Assembly: GCA_047495785.1 (NCBI GenBank)
Contig: JBLDXI010000024.1
Location: forward strand, 2,046,001 to 2,110,000
Length of the DNA: 64,000 nt
Reading direction: 5' to 3'
DNA from: Lepidodermella squamata
Taxonomy: Eukaryota > Gastrotricha
The notes under the pieces were generated by a model that searched no databases, was not told the DNA's origin, and saw only the letters and a program-made list of their open reading frames with translations. How positions within the stretch are numbered: the first letter of the stretch is position 1; the number at the start of each line of letters is the position of its first letter. Made by a program: the position numbers and the translations under genes. Of the stretch, positions 1 through 9,625 are shown piece by piece.

Positions 1-145
1 CCTCTCGCTTGACATCAGGTAAACCCAAGTCTACCCGCATGCTATAGGTTTGCCGAGCACCCAGATTATGCCGCAGGCCTTTTCTGATCAATCTTTGATG
101 ATAAAGCACATGCATTATCGCATTAGAAATTTAAGCTAAATAATT

Positions 146-529
146 TTACTCGAGAGCTTTAGACTCCGGCGAAGGTTCTGCTTTGCGGGGCCAGGAAACT
201 TCAACACTTCCGATCCCTTGATAATCTATTTTCAAAGTAGCCTTAGTGACAACAGCGCCATTCATCACAGCACCCAGGTATGACTCTGGCTGCTGGAGAT
301 GAATGAGTTGCCCTGTTTCGGCTCTCGCTATTACACTTCGCGGTTTCAGCTCGGCGACCGGATCTGATTTAGAGCGAGAGCGACTGATCGTTTTGGCCAG
401 CCCTTCTTTGTCTACTGGTTCAGTATAAAAAATGGCATTTGTAAAGAGCTTAATCTGATTATTTGTAAAATGATGACATATATCATATGCTACTATATGA
501 TTATGGAGTAATTTGGTGACTTTTTGCAA
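146..529 (-). CDS. Unrecognised 127-aa reading frame at window edge
   Basis: The frame is open for 127 codons on the minus strand. Its C-terminal half is rich in charged residues and has a short Arg/Ser stretch (SRSRSKS). I recognise no domain, signal peptide or membrane segment. It could be the last exon of a gene, because an acceptor-like AATCAG lies inside it near position 453, or it could be chance. It lies outside the duplicated block. Nothing around it supports a function. Confidence 0.2.
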   Translation of the reverse strand: MQKVTKLLHNHIVAYDICHHFTNNQIKLFTNAIFYTEPVDKEGLAKTISRSRSKSDPVAELKPRSVIARAETGQLIHLQQPESYLGAVMNGAVVTKATLKIDYQGIGSVEVSWPRKAEPSPESKALE

Positions 530-1032
530 CCGCAGGGCATGGATGGTGTTTCGATGGATTGATTATTTTATTACTTCTTACTATTTCTCAATGGTATTGA
601 TTCCTCTCAGGATAAATACAAAAAAATCAAAAGCATGGCCGCGTCGCAGCTGCTATTTTTTTCTGAGGCTGACCTTTGATCCTGCAATCCGCATTTTGCA
701 TTTTTTGGGATTCTGCTACTGAATATTGCTGTAACTGCAAAGGCTGAAATCGTTGCTAAGTTCTTTTTTCAAATCATTTCAAAGCAGCCTACGGAATTTC
801 CCTAATTTCGAGCATTTTATCATGCGATGCGCGAACACGTTTTGCCATCCGGAATGACGGCTGGGTGGTTTAGGTATAAAGCATGTAAACCAAAAAAATA
901 AAGCAACCGAAACCAATGAATAATTTTTCAACGGTGCCTTTGGTAGATAAATAATTTCATAAGATGCAAGACTCACATGTTGCATTGATGAAAACAGAGG
1001 TGATTTTATTCAATATTTGAAATTTATAAAAT
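530..1032. other. Non-coding stretch
   Basis: AT-rich sequence downstream of the family A glycosyltransferase gene at 1033. I see only short chance frames and no repeat or structured element. Confidence 0.5.
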
Positions 1033-2277
1033 TCACCAGTGCCAAGATTTACCATATTTCTCAAAGTCAGCCCTCCGTTTTGCCAGTAATTCTTCTGTGT
1101 TACTCGGCCTCTTTTCGGTAGATGGCCTGAACATTGGAGTAGGCGGCAAATCCCGTTCTTTCAAGAAAGCATTCGGCAGCAGGTGATCAGTCACCAAATT
1201 CAGCTCGACGGTTTCAATAATTTCTTTCCTGTATTTCTTTGGCTCCCTGTTACAAGATCCGCTGCTGAAATTTGTGGCCCAGCAAATGTAATCATAGAGC
1301 ACGAACGGGGTTACTTCGATGCCTACATGATTTGCGGTACCACCTGCATGCTTCATAATCCCGACTTTCCAGTCGGACAACGCAAGAACCTCAGGGTCAT
1401 CAGTCATGCGTGATTTCATTGCAGGGTGAGTTGCTTCCTTATTATCGCGAATGTGCCAACTGTAATCGCCACGGTGGTGCATGAACAGATAGTAGGCTAA
1501 CAAATCGTATTGCGTGTACTCGGCATATTTCGTACAAATCGCGTTAAATGCCTTCTCAAATGTTGTATTGTGAACTTTTGCGACGTGCGCGCGGAATGGG
1601 GCGAAATGCTTGCGGTGAACGATGAAGGGGAACCCGACTACAGCCATGAAAATGCCGATTTTTTTGCCGTTCGTTATACTCGAAGCCACCAACTCCCAAT
1701 CGTCGATACAGCAGCCGTTGTAGCCGGAGATTCTAGGTTTCCCGCCTTCGAACAAATCTTCAGGAATGACTTTTGTGACGAAGAACGTGTCAGTGTCTGC
1801 GATTCCTATGAATTCAGAGTCGGAAAGCAAATCGGCGTAGAAATTCGAGTAGATTTGTCGCGAATAGCCGATTCTCCTCCAGCCTGAACACAGCGTTCCA
1901 TCCGGCGGCATTTTTTCGAAAGCAACATTAGGGTAAGGAGGTAGTAGAGCTAAGGTGGTTGCAACTGCGTGATCTCTGTTCGATTCTTCGTCGAAAACAA
2001 GTAGTAGCTTGGAGTTTTTCCAGTTCTCAACTGGCCAGAATAGTTGATAGGAGGGGGCGAAGACCAGCCAGTATTCAGCGGCTGAGCCATGCCAAAGGCG
2101 GATGATGAGCGTTAAATCGGGAGCTTGCCTCCAGTTGCGGAGTTGCGAGTTAATTTTGCTTGGCTTCGAGTTAAATTCGAGATCCCAGAGAAAATGTTCG
2201 GCTCTAAACATCAGTAAAATCAGTGCGGAAAGGCCGAGGAAGACTGTGAAGTTCTTGAATGATTGACTAATTGCCAT
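1033..2277 (-). CDS. Putative type II membrane glycosyltransferase, family A, copy 1
   Basis: This is an intronless frame of 414 aa. A short cytoplasmic start is followed by one hydrophobic segment (about residues 8-24) and a long lumenal domain, the layout of a Golgi type II enzyme. A DTD triplet at residues 161-163, preceded by a hydrophobic strand (EFIGIA), looks like the DXD metal/nucleotide-sugar motif of GT-A fold glycosyltransferases. Other blocks shared with the two copies at 3771 and 34940 are LWHG, GYSRQIYSNFYADL, GYNGCC and DYSWHIRDNKEA. This copy is clearly diverged from those two and lies outside the duplicated block, so it is the older paralogue. The glycosyltransferase role is inferred from topology and DXD. 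I cannot name the family, donor or acceptor. Confidence 0.75.
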   Translation of the reverse strand: MAISQSFKNFTVFLGLSALILLMFRAEHFLWDLEFNSKPSKINSQLRNWRQAPDLTLIIRLWHGSAAEYWLVFAPSYQLFWPVENWKNSKLLLVFDEESNRDHAVATTLALLPPYPNVAFEKMPPDGTLCSGWRRIGYSRQIYSNFYADLLSDSEFIGIADTDTFFVTKVIPEDLFEGGKPRISGYNGCCIDDWELVASSITNGKKIGIFMAVVGFPFIVHRKHFAPFRAHVAKVHNTTFEKAFNAICTKYAEYTQYDLLAYYLFMHHRGDYSWHIRDNKEATHPAMKSRMTDDPEVLALSDWKVGIMKHAGGTANHVGIEVTPFVLYDYICWATNFSSGSCNREPKKYRKEIIETVELNLVTDHLLPNAFLKERDLPPTPMFRPSTEKRPSNTEELLAKRRADFEKYGKSWHW

Positions 2278-3038
2278 TTTTTAGCCCAATTTTCAGCTCT
2301 TTTTTGTCTTTATAGGCGATAGATGGTTATCGAATTGATCGTGCAGTATCACATTGTAAATTTAAAACAAACCATCTGTGTATCTGTGTCAACGTCAAGC
2401 TGGATTTTCCCAAGTCGACGAGATTTTTACTTGTCAAATCGATAGTATAAAATTTGCACTCTCGACACCTACGTCAAATAAAAAAAATAACCAATTTGAA
2501 CTACGGCAACTTCGCTGAATATGGATTATCTGAATCCATACACAAATAATTAGAGACTGGACACTCACGCTTATAATTTTGCCGAAATAAAAAAGTGTTT
2601 TATATCCGCACACTAACTTTGTGTTGTCAGTGCGACATCAGTTTTCACGATGTAGAGATAAGGTATTCCACAGTGTAATCTTTTACTTTAACAATACAAG
2701 TTTTGAAGCTGTATCGTAAGCATTTCCCTAAAAATCACGGTTTTTGAGACGTTGAGAGCTCGGATTTCTGAATGGTACTAATGAGATCGATGCAGAATTT
2801 TATGAGCTTTCTTTTGGTACCAAAATCATGTGGTGCATGCTTATTATAGGCAGAGGAGTAACGAAAAACTGAAAAGATCTTTTTACACTGCATGTGTGCC
2901 CCGACAAGTGAAAACATAGCTTACGACAACAAAAGTTTACATCACTTCATCTTCCACGCTGATTTCAAATCTGTAATTTATTACAAAAATGTTCAGCCAA
3001 AATCAGATGAACTAATTTTCTCCCGAAAAGTTTCTAGG

Positions 3039-3740
3039 GACAGACTAAAATTGGTCTATTTGGTCGCCTTACAAAAAATGTGACAAAGAACTTGTTGAAA
3101 ATGTACAAAAATACTTTACCCGTCGTGCCTTGGGCTTCTCTTCTCATGATCCTAATCGCCCTTCTTATAAACAAAGGCTTTTAATCCTCGAACTAGACTC
3201 TTTAGAAAAGCGCCGAATTCTTTTAGATCTGTCTCTTCTGTACAAAATTTACTACAATGCAGTTGATTCGTCTATTTCTTCTTACATCGAACCCTTATCT
3301 ACTAAAACTCGCGGTCATTGTCATCGTCTTAGATATCGTCGACCTGATGACCGTTATCGCAATGCTACCTCGCCTCTTTTCGCAAATTTTTTTCTTAATC
3401 GCGTTCTTCCCATTTGGAACGAATTACCGTCTCATATTTTTCCTTCTTCTGACAATTTTGATACTAATCTGACATATTTTAAATCAAACATACGTAAACA
3501 TGATTTTTCTAAACACTGCACTCTTACTAACTAATTTTACTACTTCATGCTCTTCAAAACTACATTCTCCCTCTTCACTCTTCAGAACTGTTTTATATCA
3601 TTACAATACCCGCTATACGGTTCAGAGTTAGTGGCCTGCGTGCCCTTCTGTTTCCCCGAATTTTGTACCGTCATATATTTTTTTTTCATGAATATATTTT
3701 TCGAAATAAAATAATAAATAAATAAAATAATAATAATAAA
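3039..3740 (+). mobile_element. 5'-truncated LINE remnant
   Basis: This stretch is absent from the paired site in copy 2, where TTTCTAGG (ending at 3038 here) runs straight into ATTCTTTTTGAAG. It holds the 3' end of a LINE reading frame on the plus strand, ending at 3534. The post-RT signature is there: a segment VQKYFTRRALGF, then SYKQRL, SLEKRR, and a late LPIWNELP. About 200 bp of 3' UTR follow and end in a (TAAA/TAA)n tail at about 3705-3740. The reverse transcriptase itself is missing, so this is a dead-on-arrival copy. Confidence 0.8.
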
Positions 3741-3770
3741 ATTATTTTTGAAGATTAACTAACACCATGA

Positions 3771-5075
3771 TCACCAGCGCCAAGATTTTTCGTACTTCTT
3801 CATGATTGTTTTCCTGTCGTAGAGCAGTTTTTTAGAGTCTGCAGGTTCAATTTCAGAGGAAGGAATGAACATGGCTGTTTCAGGCATTCCCCGTTCCTTC
3901 CACCTTGCGTTAGAGAGCAAATGATCTGTCAACAGGTTCATCTCGACAGCATCCACCATAGGCTGCCTGTGTTCTTCTGACTCAGAACTGCATGATCCGA
4001 CTTTGAATTCTGACGTCCAGCAAATATAATCATAGAGAATAAACTGAGCCGCCTCGATGCCAGCATGATGACCATGTTTCATGACTCCGATTTTAGGAGA
4101 TGAGTGTGCCAGTACTTCAGGATCATCAGTCATTCGACTCCAGAATTCAATGTGATTAGCTTCCTTGTTATCTCGAATGTGCCAACTGTAGTCATCGCGG
4201 TGATGAGTGAACAAGTAATACGCCATCATATCGTACTGAGAATACTCTGCGAACTTGGAGCAAATCGTGTGAAAGGCTTCATCAAACGTTGAATTGTAGA
4301 CCTTTTCAACATGCGCTCGAAATAGGGCGAAATGTTCACGTTTCACAATGAAAGGGAACCCGGAGGCTATCATAAACTCGCCGATTTTCTTGCCGTCGTT
4401 GATCGAAGCAGCTGCCTTTTCCCAGCCTTCGATGCAGCAACCGTTGTAGCCGAACATTCTAGGCTTCCCATTAACAAACAAATCTTCGGGAACAACTTTC
4501 ACTGTGAATAACGAATCTGTGTCAGTAATTCCAATAAATTCCGACTCTGAATGCAAATCTGCGTAGAAATTCGAATAGATTTGCCTTGAGTAGCCACTGC
4601 TTCGCCAGGACGAACAAAGCGTTCCTTCCGGTGGGGCCTTTTCAAACCTAATTTCAGGGTAAGGAGGGAGTAAGGCAAGGACCGTGGCAATGGCATGATC
4701 AGGTCGTGATTCATCATCGAAAATCAGGGTCAGCTTCGAGTTCTTCCATTTAAGCCACGGCCAAAATATTATGTAAGAGGGAGCGAAAACTAGCGAATAT
4801 TCGCGGGCAGCACCGTGCCACATCCTGATCATTATCGTGATATTAGGGGCGCTGTCCCATACATCTGCGTCATTTGCTAGCATCTTATATGTCGTAGTAT
4901 TGGGCTGTGACAAACTAAAGCTAGTCGGCTCCGTGACTACCTCCGCTTTATCTTTTGTAGATGTTGTTGAATCATTCGTCTCGGCAGGTAATGGATATCT
5001 TCGCGGTGCAAGGTAAACGAGACCAGAAAGTATCATTATACAACCAAGTCCCACGATGATTTGCAGTGGTTTCAT
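3771..5075 (-). CDS. Putative type II membrane glycosyltransferase, family A, copy 2
   Basis: Intronless, 434 aa from the ATG at 5075. An in-frame ATG at 5189 would add 38 residues. I reject it because the copy at 34940 starts at the equivalent of 5075 and its upstream sequence is out of frame by one T. One membrane segment lies at about residues 4-22. A Ser/Thr-rich stem follows (about 33-75), then the catalytic-like domain with DTD at 185-187 and the blocks GYSRQIYSNFYADL and GYNGCC. It is about 97 percent identical in protein to the copy at 34940, and the residue differences all lie in the N-terminal half. The reading frame is intact and probably functional. Substrate unknown. Confidence 0.75.
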   Translation of the reverse strand: MKPLQIIVGLGCIMILSGLVYLAPRRYPLPAETNDSTTSTKDKAEVVTEPTSFSLSQPNTTTYKMLANDADVWDSAPNITIMIRMWHGAAREYSLVFAPSYIIFWPWLKWKNSKLTLIFDDESRPDHAIATVLALLPPYPEIRFEKAPPEGTLCSSWRSSGYSRQIYSNFYADLHSESEFIGITDTDSLFTVKVVPEDLFVNGKPRMFGYNGCCIEGWEKAAASINDGKKIGEFMIASGFPFIVKREHFALFRAHVEKVYNSTFDEAFHTICSKFAEYSQYDMMAYYLFTHHRDDYSWHIRDNKEANHIEFWSRMTDDPEVLAHSSPKIGVMKHGHHAGIEAAQFILYDYICWTSEFKVGSCSSESEEHRQPMVDAVEMNLLTDHLLSNARWKERGMPETAMFIPSSEIEPADSKKLLYDRKTIMKKYEKSWRW

Positions 5076-6021
5076 CCTTCGATGATTTTTACACGAGTTG
5101 CACCAATCAAAGTCGTCAGTGCAATCGTTATCAATACTCACTGCAAACTCGTGTAGCCATAAGCAAACAGAGAGATAGGTAAACAACATTCGCCATATAA
5201 AAATGTATCTTCAATAGATCAGAAAATCATACACCTTGCTGACATCGGAAACTGAATCGGACTTGAACAAAATTTTTCTGCCGCAATGGATAACTATTAT
5301 TGTGAGCGTTCGGACTTGAGCTCTTAATACAAGTTCACGAAAAATCATTGGTTTCGACTTGTAAATGGTAAAAGATAAAATAATACAAATTATTAATAAG
5401 AAATGGTGGAAATGGAAAAATTAAAATGTTAAGGCGGTGCTCGTTGCTAAAATCTAAAAATCCTTGATTATACCTGAAATACCTGATATACCTGAAAGAA
5501 AATATTTTACAGTTTTTTTACTGGGAGTTTTTTCGTCCCACTGCTTTCCACGAACAATGGCTGTTACCTTGAAAGGTTGGTCGAACAGTTACCGGTTAGC
5601 GGTTTGCATGAAAACATCGCGCAGCCAATCGAGCTAAATTGCATCCTGCCTTGGTAGACAGAGACGGCTTAATACAGTAATACAGGATTACTATCCTAAT
5701 ACCATCCTAATCTAATAGTAATCTAATAGTAGTATAATAGTAATCTTGTACGAATTCAGAGGCCGAAAGTTCCTCATTCCCGAAACGTATGCCCGATTAT
5801 CGTTGTTTCGTTTTGAGAAGTTTATTTTGTATTCCCTCATAAAAATGGGTTACAATCATGGACAATGGAAATTGAAAAATACGATAGATATCAGCGTGTT
5901 TGAATGATTTCCAACTGTGATGCGATATAGAAGTAAGCTCAGATCAACACCCAACACTGCTTGGTGCCTTCGTATGAGGTATGAGTGATAATGTGCAAAG
6001 GTGACATGAAACCAGTCAACA
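5076..6021. other. Duplicated non-coding DNA between the family A and family B genes
   Basis: It matches about 36245-37171 in copy 2 with small indels. It holds an AT-rich run of short CTAATAGTA-like repeats near 5690-5750 and no coding frame that I can support. It should contain the family A promoter and the family B 3' end. Confidence 0.6.
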
Positions 6022-6118
6022 TCACACCGCGAGATCTTGCAACTTCTTCAAATAATTATATATCTCGCAGAAAATACACATTTCTGCGATATTTTCGTTA
6101 CGAGCTCTATAGTCGTTC

Positions 6119-6395
6119 TGTCACACTGAAACTTTTAGGAAACTAGTGAGTTCGACTGTGACGTTAAAGGTGTAATGTATCTTCTGTGACACCAGAAGAT
6201 GAGTAGCGAACAAAAGGTAGCAAAGACGCTAATCCCAAGAGTTACCACTAAAGGTTTTATTAAACTCATAAACCAGAAGAGCTAATAACTTGTTGTTCTT
6301 CACACAATTTCATCCTGCTTATATATACAATACACTTGAGTCATTGCCTGCGCATCTTCGTTGTCTCTGACGCACTTTGGTAACACCTTTAACGC
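6119..6395. repeat. Left LTR (partial; 3' LTR in element orientation)
   Basis: About 270 bp nearly identical to 7863-8130, then divergence after GTAACACC. The outer U3-like part present in the right LTR is not found here. Confidence 0.75.
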
Positions 6396-6397
6396 AC

Positions 6398-7118
6398 TTA
6401 GTACAGTTGCGGCACTACCGGTGTGGGCATGTACCCAAGACAATCGAGTTCGAGTAGAAACTGCCGATCGTCGAGGTAGATCGCTCGATCCAGCAGTCTG
6501 ACGCATGGCACTTGTCGAAGACCGCCGTTGTGATGCACGTTGCAGTGCCAATCGTTGGCCATAAGCCTCAGATTGCACTGCCTAATAGTGGGCCAAAGAT
6601 TGAGGTCGTAGAAGGCTGGTAACTTGACACGGATGTCCAGGCTGCCCAAGTTGACCTCAAATCTTTCCGGCGTGTGCCCGACCAGGTTGGAGAAGCGCTC
6701 GATTGGATAGGTAGATAAAATCCACGGTTGCTGGAGTCGGTCGAATGACCCAGGTACGGTGGGTCAGCGTTTGAACGGCTCCTTCGTCGGCTGCTCCGCT
6801 GGGCAGAGTTGCCATCATCCGGAACGCCGACGGTACGCTCTCCATCCGCTGACTTCTTCTCAAGGCCATCGGCTCCAATTGGTCGGACTGCAGCACAACT
6901 ACTTGCGTTTGCTGAAAGGATGTCTCCAATCCGCCGACAATGGTGATGGTGCCATCTTGGTGGCGGACGGGAGCAGCAACATTGGCGGCTTCTAGGCCAT
7001 ATTCGCCGTAGGAAACACCAGATTGTTCCGAGCTGCTGCTTGTTGCGTCGGTCGACGCCGGACTCTCTCGCATGGGTACTACGATTGCCGTCGGCCGGAT
7101 GCTCATATGCTTAAACAC
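6398..7118 (-). pseudogene. Two short internal frames of the LTR element, unrecognised
   Basis: Minus-strand frames at 6657-7118 and 6398-6649 follow the gag-like frame. The first is rich in Ser, Ala and Gln; the second has several Trp, Cys and Leu residues. Neither shows protease, reverse transcriptase or integrase motifs that I can see. They may be the remains of the 3' coding part after an internal deletion. Confidence 0.35.
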
Positions 7119-7122
7119 AAAA

Positions 7123-7800
7123 TTATAAATGGTATAGTTTGCTTAAATAACCTGGCGATCGTCCCAGAGACGTCGCATTTCGCTGCTTATATAGGCTGCA
7201 TATGGTATTTGGTTGTTTTCGTCGAAACACCTTTTCTGCGCGCGTGGTGATTGCCTCAATATCAGCAGGGTCACCCTCCTTATAGACTGCTACCCTTAAC
7301 TCTGGTCTAAGGCCTAATGCATACCTGTTCAGCAACTTGCCGTCGAAGATCGATTTGAGCGCTACCGTGCCATCCTCGTAGCCAGCTTGATAAAGAAGCC
7401 GTTTGAGAGCTGTTAAATACTCTCGAACAGATTCTCCAGATTGCTGCGATCGTGCCATGAAAGCCATCTCGCTAAGCGCCTTGTCGGGTTGAAGATTGGC
7501 ACCTTGCTCAAGGATAGTCCTCACTTGAGACAGTTTGGTGCTGGTGGGCGCATTCGGTGATTCTTGCCATACTTCCAGAAGGCGACCGGTAAGGTATAGC
7601 GGTAACACGGCTATAACCTTGCGTCTCGCTTGTAAGGCTAATGACTCGGTACCGTCGAGATTGCTGTCGGGGTCCTCGTCTTTGGCGCCGCATGCACGGG
7701 CCAGAGCTGAGAACTGCTGCCAGCTTTCGTGGAATTTCTCGTAATTGGTACCAGAAATTTTCGGGAACGCGTTAAGCGATCGTTGTATTTCGAAAGCCAT
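7123..7800 (-). CDS. Gag-like protein of the LTR element
   Basis: A frame of 225 aa starts 62 bp inside the right LTR. It resembles the retrotransposon gag/capsid segment of Ty3/Gypsy-like elements: an N-terminal FxKxSGTNYEKF-type stretch, a helical region with TGRLLEVWQ, then VREYLTALKRLLYQAG and LRPELRVAVY. I do not see a CCHC zinc knuckle. The assignment rests on this overall pattern and on position in the element, so it is moderately sure. With pol lost, any mobility would depend on enzymes from elsewhere. Confidence 0.6.
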   Translation of the reverse strand: MAFEIQRSLNAFPKISGTNYEKFHESWQQFSALARACGAKDEDPDSNLDGTESLALQARRKVIAVLPLYLTGRLLEVWQESPNAPTSTKLSQVRTILEQGANLQPDKALSEMAFMARSQQSGESVREYLTALKRLLYQAGYEDGTVALKSIFDGKLLNRYALGLRPELRVAVYKEGDPADIEAITTRAEKVFRRKQPNTICSLYKQRNATSLGRSPGYLSKLYHL

Positions 7801-7862
7801 TCGAGAGAATTAATTTTAGAAGAGTTTTGAGAAAACTAAGCTCACAGTGGCCAACAATTTTA

Positions 7863-8266
7863 TGTCACACTGAAACTTTTAGGAAACTAGTGAGTTCGAC
7901 TGTGACGTTAAAGGTGTAATGTATCTTCTGTGACACCAGAAGATGAGTAGCGAACAAAAGGTAGCAAAGACGCTAATTCCAAGAGTTACCACTAAAGGTT
8001 TTATTAAACTCATAAACCAGAAGAGCTAATAACTTGTTGTTCTTCACACAATTTCATCCTGCTTATATATACAATACACTTGAGTCATTGCCTGCGCATC
8101 TTCGTTGTCTCTGACGCACTTTGGTAACACCATTGCCGCACTTTGGTAACAGCTTGACGCACGTAACGGAAGTTCTGGCGCACTTACCGGTACGTTTGTA
8201 GGATGCTGATTCACCGCTATGAATCACCGGTGTTAACTAGTTCTCAACCTTTTCAACCTTTTCACA
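7863..8266. repeat. Right LTR (5' LTR in element orientation)
   Basis: A 404-bp terminal repeat with TG...CA ends: TGTCACAC at 7863 and TTCACA at 8266. It has short internal repeats of CGCACTTTGGTAACA near 8115-8150. Confidence 0.75.
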
Positions 8267-9625
8267 GTTCTGCAACCCACCACGCACAGCGCCGCCAAGA
8301 TTGAAAGGATGTCCGAATAGATGCTGTTTCGCGTAAAAAATCTCGCGGATTGGCTTTCGTGCTAAATAACCATTAGGAAGCTGCAGAAAAAAATTATAAG
8401 GAATGCGGATAAGAAATACTCTTGAATTACCGTATAATATTGCGACCATCCAAGGCTGTTGATTATCTCGACCGAATTTCGAGGGCGGCACCCATGAAAA
8501 GCATTGGCTACGGCTATCTCAGCGTATACACTGTGATTGTAGCTCATTTCGAAAATCGGCATAATGTATTCGAAATCCTTCTTCGCCAGGTAAAAGATAT
8601 CAGCCAACCCGCCAAAAACTCGACCTTTCCCGTTCAAATTCGTGATCAGGTTTCGATAGCACGAAACCTTCACTGACTCATTTGATGAGTAAAGTTCCTT
8701 TAGGCAGAAGTTGGGAGAAAAAATCTAGCGTCATGGCAAAAATTACCTGGTAAAAGGACTCTACTTGGTTCTTGTATCTATCTGGGTAAATTATCCAAGG
8801 AAGGGAACTGTTGCAGGTTTTGGTCTTCCACCGAAATAAAGCTGCGACTCGTTGTTACAACTCTTTAAACTAGAAATATCATAGGCAACCATCCATGGCA
8901 TTACATAACTCTTCCTCGGGTCCACCTCGAACCGCGTTGGGTATAACAGATGCCAAATGTTGAACATCACGTCATCTTGGATTAGCCAGATGCCATCGAG
9001 ATCTTCAAATAATTCAGGTCGCTGACTCCTAATTACATCGGTAGCTAGATTCAGGCACATATGGATGCCCTCGCCGCGCTCAGGTAAAACTTCGCGCCGT
9101 CCTTTGGTGTAGTCCATAGTCCAGGTACAGATCCGAGAGAAGAGCGGCAACTTTTTCCGGCCACATGGAGACGATCGACTCATAAAGTGTTCTATTGGGT
9201 ATGGATGCGCCACAGAAGCGAACGTCGGCAAAAAAGGGGCCATATAAAGCGAATAAAATTGGAGCGACGTAGTAGTTATTTGCCAAATTGAAAGAGAATA
9301 CCACTGCACTGTTTCTGCTCAATTTTCGGGCGTTAATCATCTAGCGGTAATCATTTGACGGATGCTCGTGATTGGCGGCGGAATTTGATTTGGCTTCAGA
9401 ACACATTCTTTTAATTGCAAATAACTTTGGTTGCAAATGCTGCCTTGTATGAGGGTGTCGATTGCTGAAATAACTTGTCGCCACTCCAATTTACGTGGAT
9501 CTTCCCGCGCGAATTCCCGTCTGAATGAAGACGTATGATAGATGAGGAAGGTTGGTATTGACAGAATAGAACACAGAGGACCAACATAGAAACGAAACGG
9601 TCAGCATTTTCCATTTATATACTCG

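Larger units (their letters stand above)
6119..8266 (-). mobile_element. Degenerate non-autonomous LTR retrotransposon
   Basis: A terminal repeat beginning TGTCACACTG occurs at 6119 and again at 7863, in the same orientation. The right copy ends TTTTCACA at 8266. The element is flanked by a 4-bp target duplication, GTTC (6115-6118 and 8267-8270). The unoccupied site is seen in copy 2 near 37265, as CGTTCTGCAACCC. The interior reads on the minus strand and starts with a gag-like frame. I see no reverse transcriptase, RNase H or integrase in the 1.5-kb interior, so pol has been lost. The left terminal repeat lacks the part equivalent to the outer end of the right one. Confidence 0.82.
6022..9614 (-). 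pseudogene. Family B glycosyltransferase-like gene, copy 1, dead
   Basis: This matches the intact gene at 40295-41786, with the same three-exon order. Compared with that gene and with copy 2, the frame is broken several times: a 2-bp indel near 9571, a 2-bp gain near 9335, a 7-bp tandem duplication (TAGTCCA) near 9110 and a loss of about 19 bp near 8830. The last exon is split by the LTR element at 6119-8266, with the original 3' end left at 6022-6118. The LINE at 9626 sits 11 bp before the original ATG. Exon 2 (about 8422-8690) still reads well, including FGGLADIFYLAKKDF. No functional product is expected. Confidence 0.88.

Noticed and set aside
1183-1887. Plus-strand frames over the family A gene (and equivalents at 4104 and 35273)
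   Set aside because: They are antisense shadows of a well-supported minus-strand gene.
5076-5189. 38-residue N-terminal extension of the family A gene at 3771
   Set aside because: The near-identical copy at 34940 starts at the internal Met, and its upstream DNA is shifted by one base, so the extension is open by chance.
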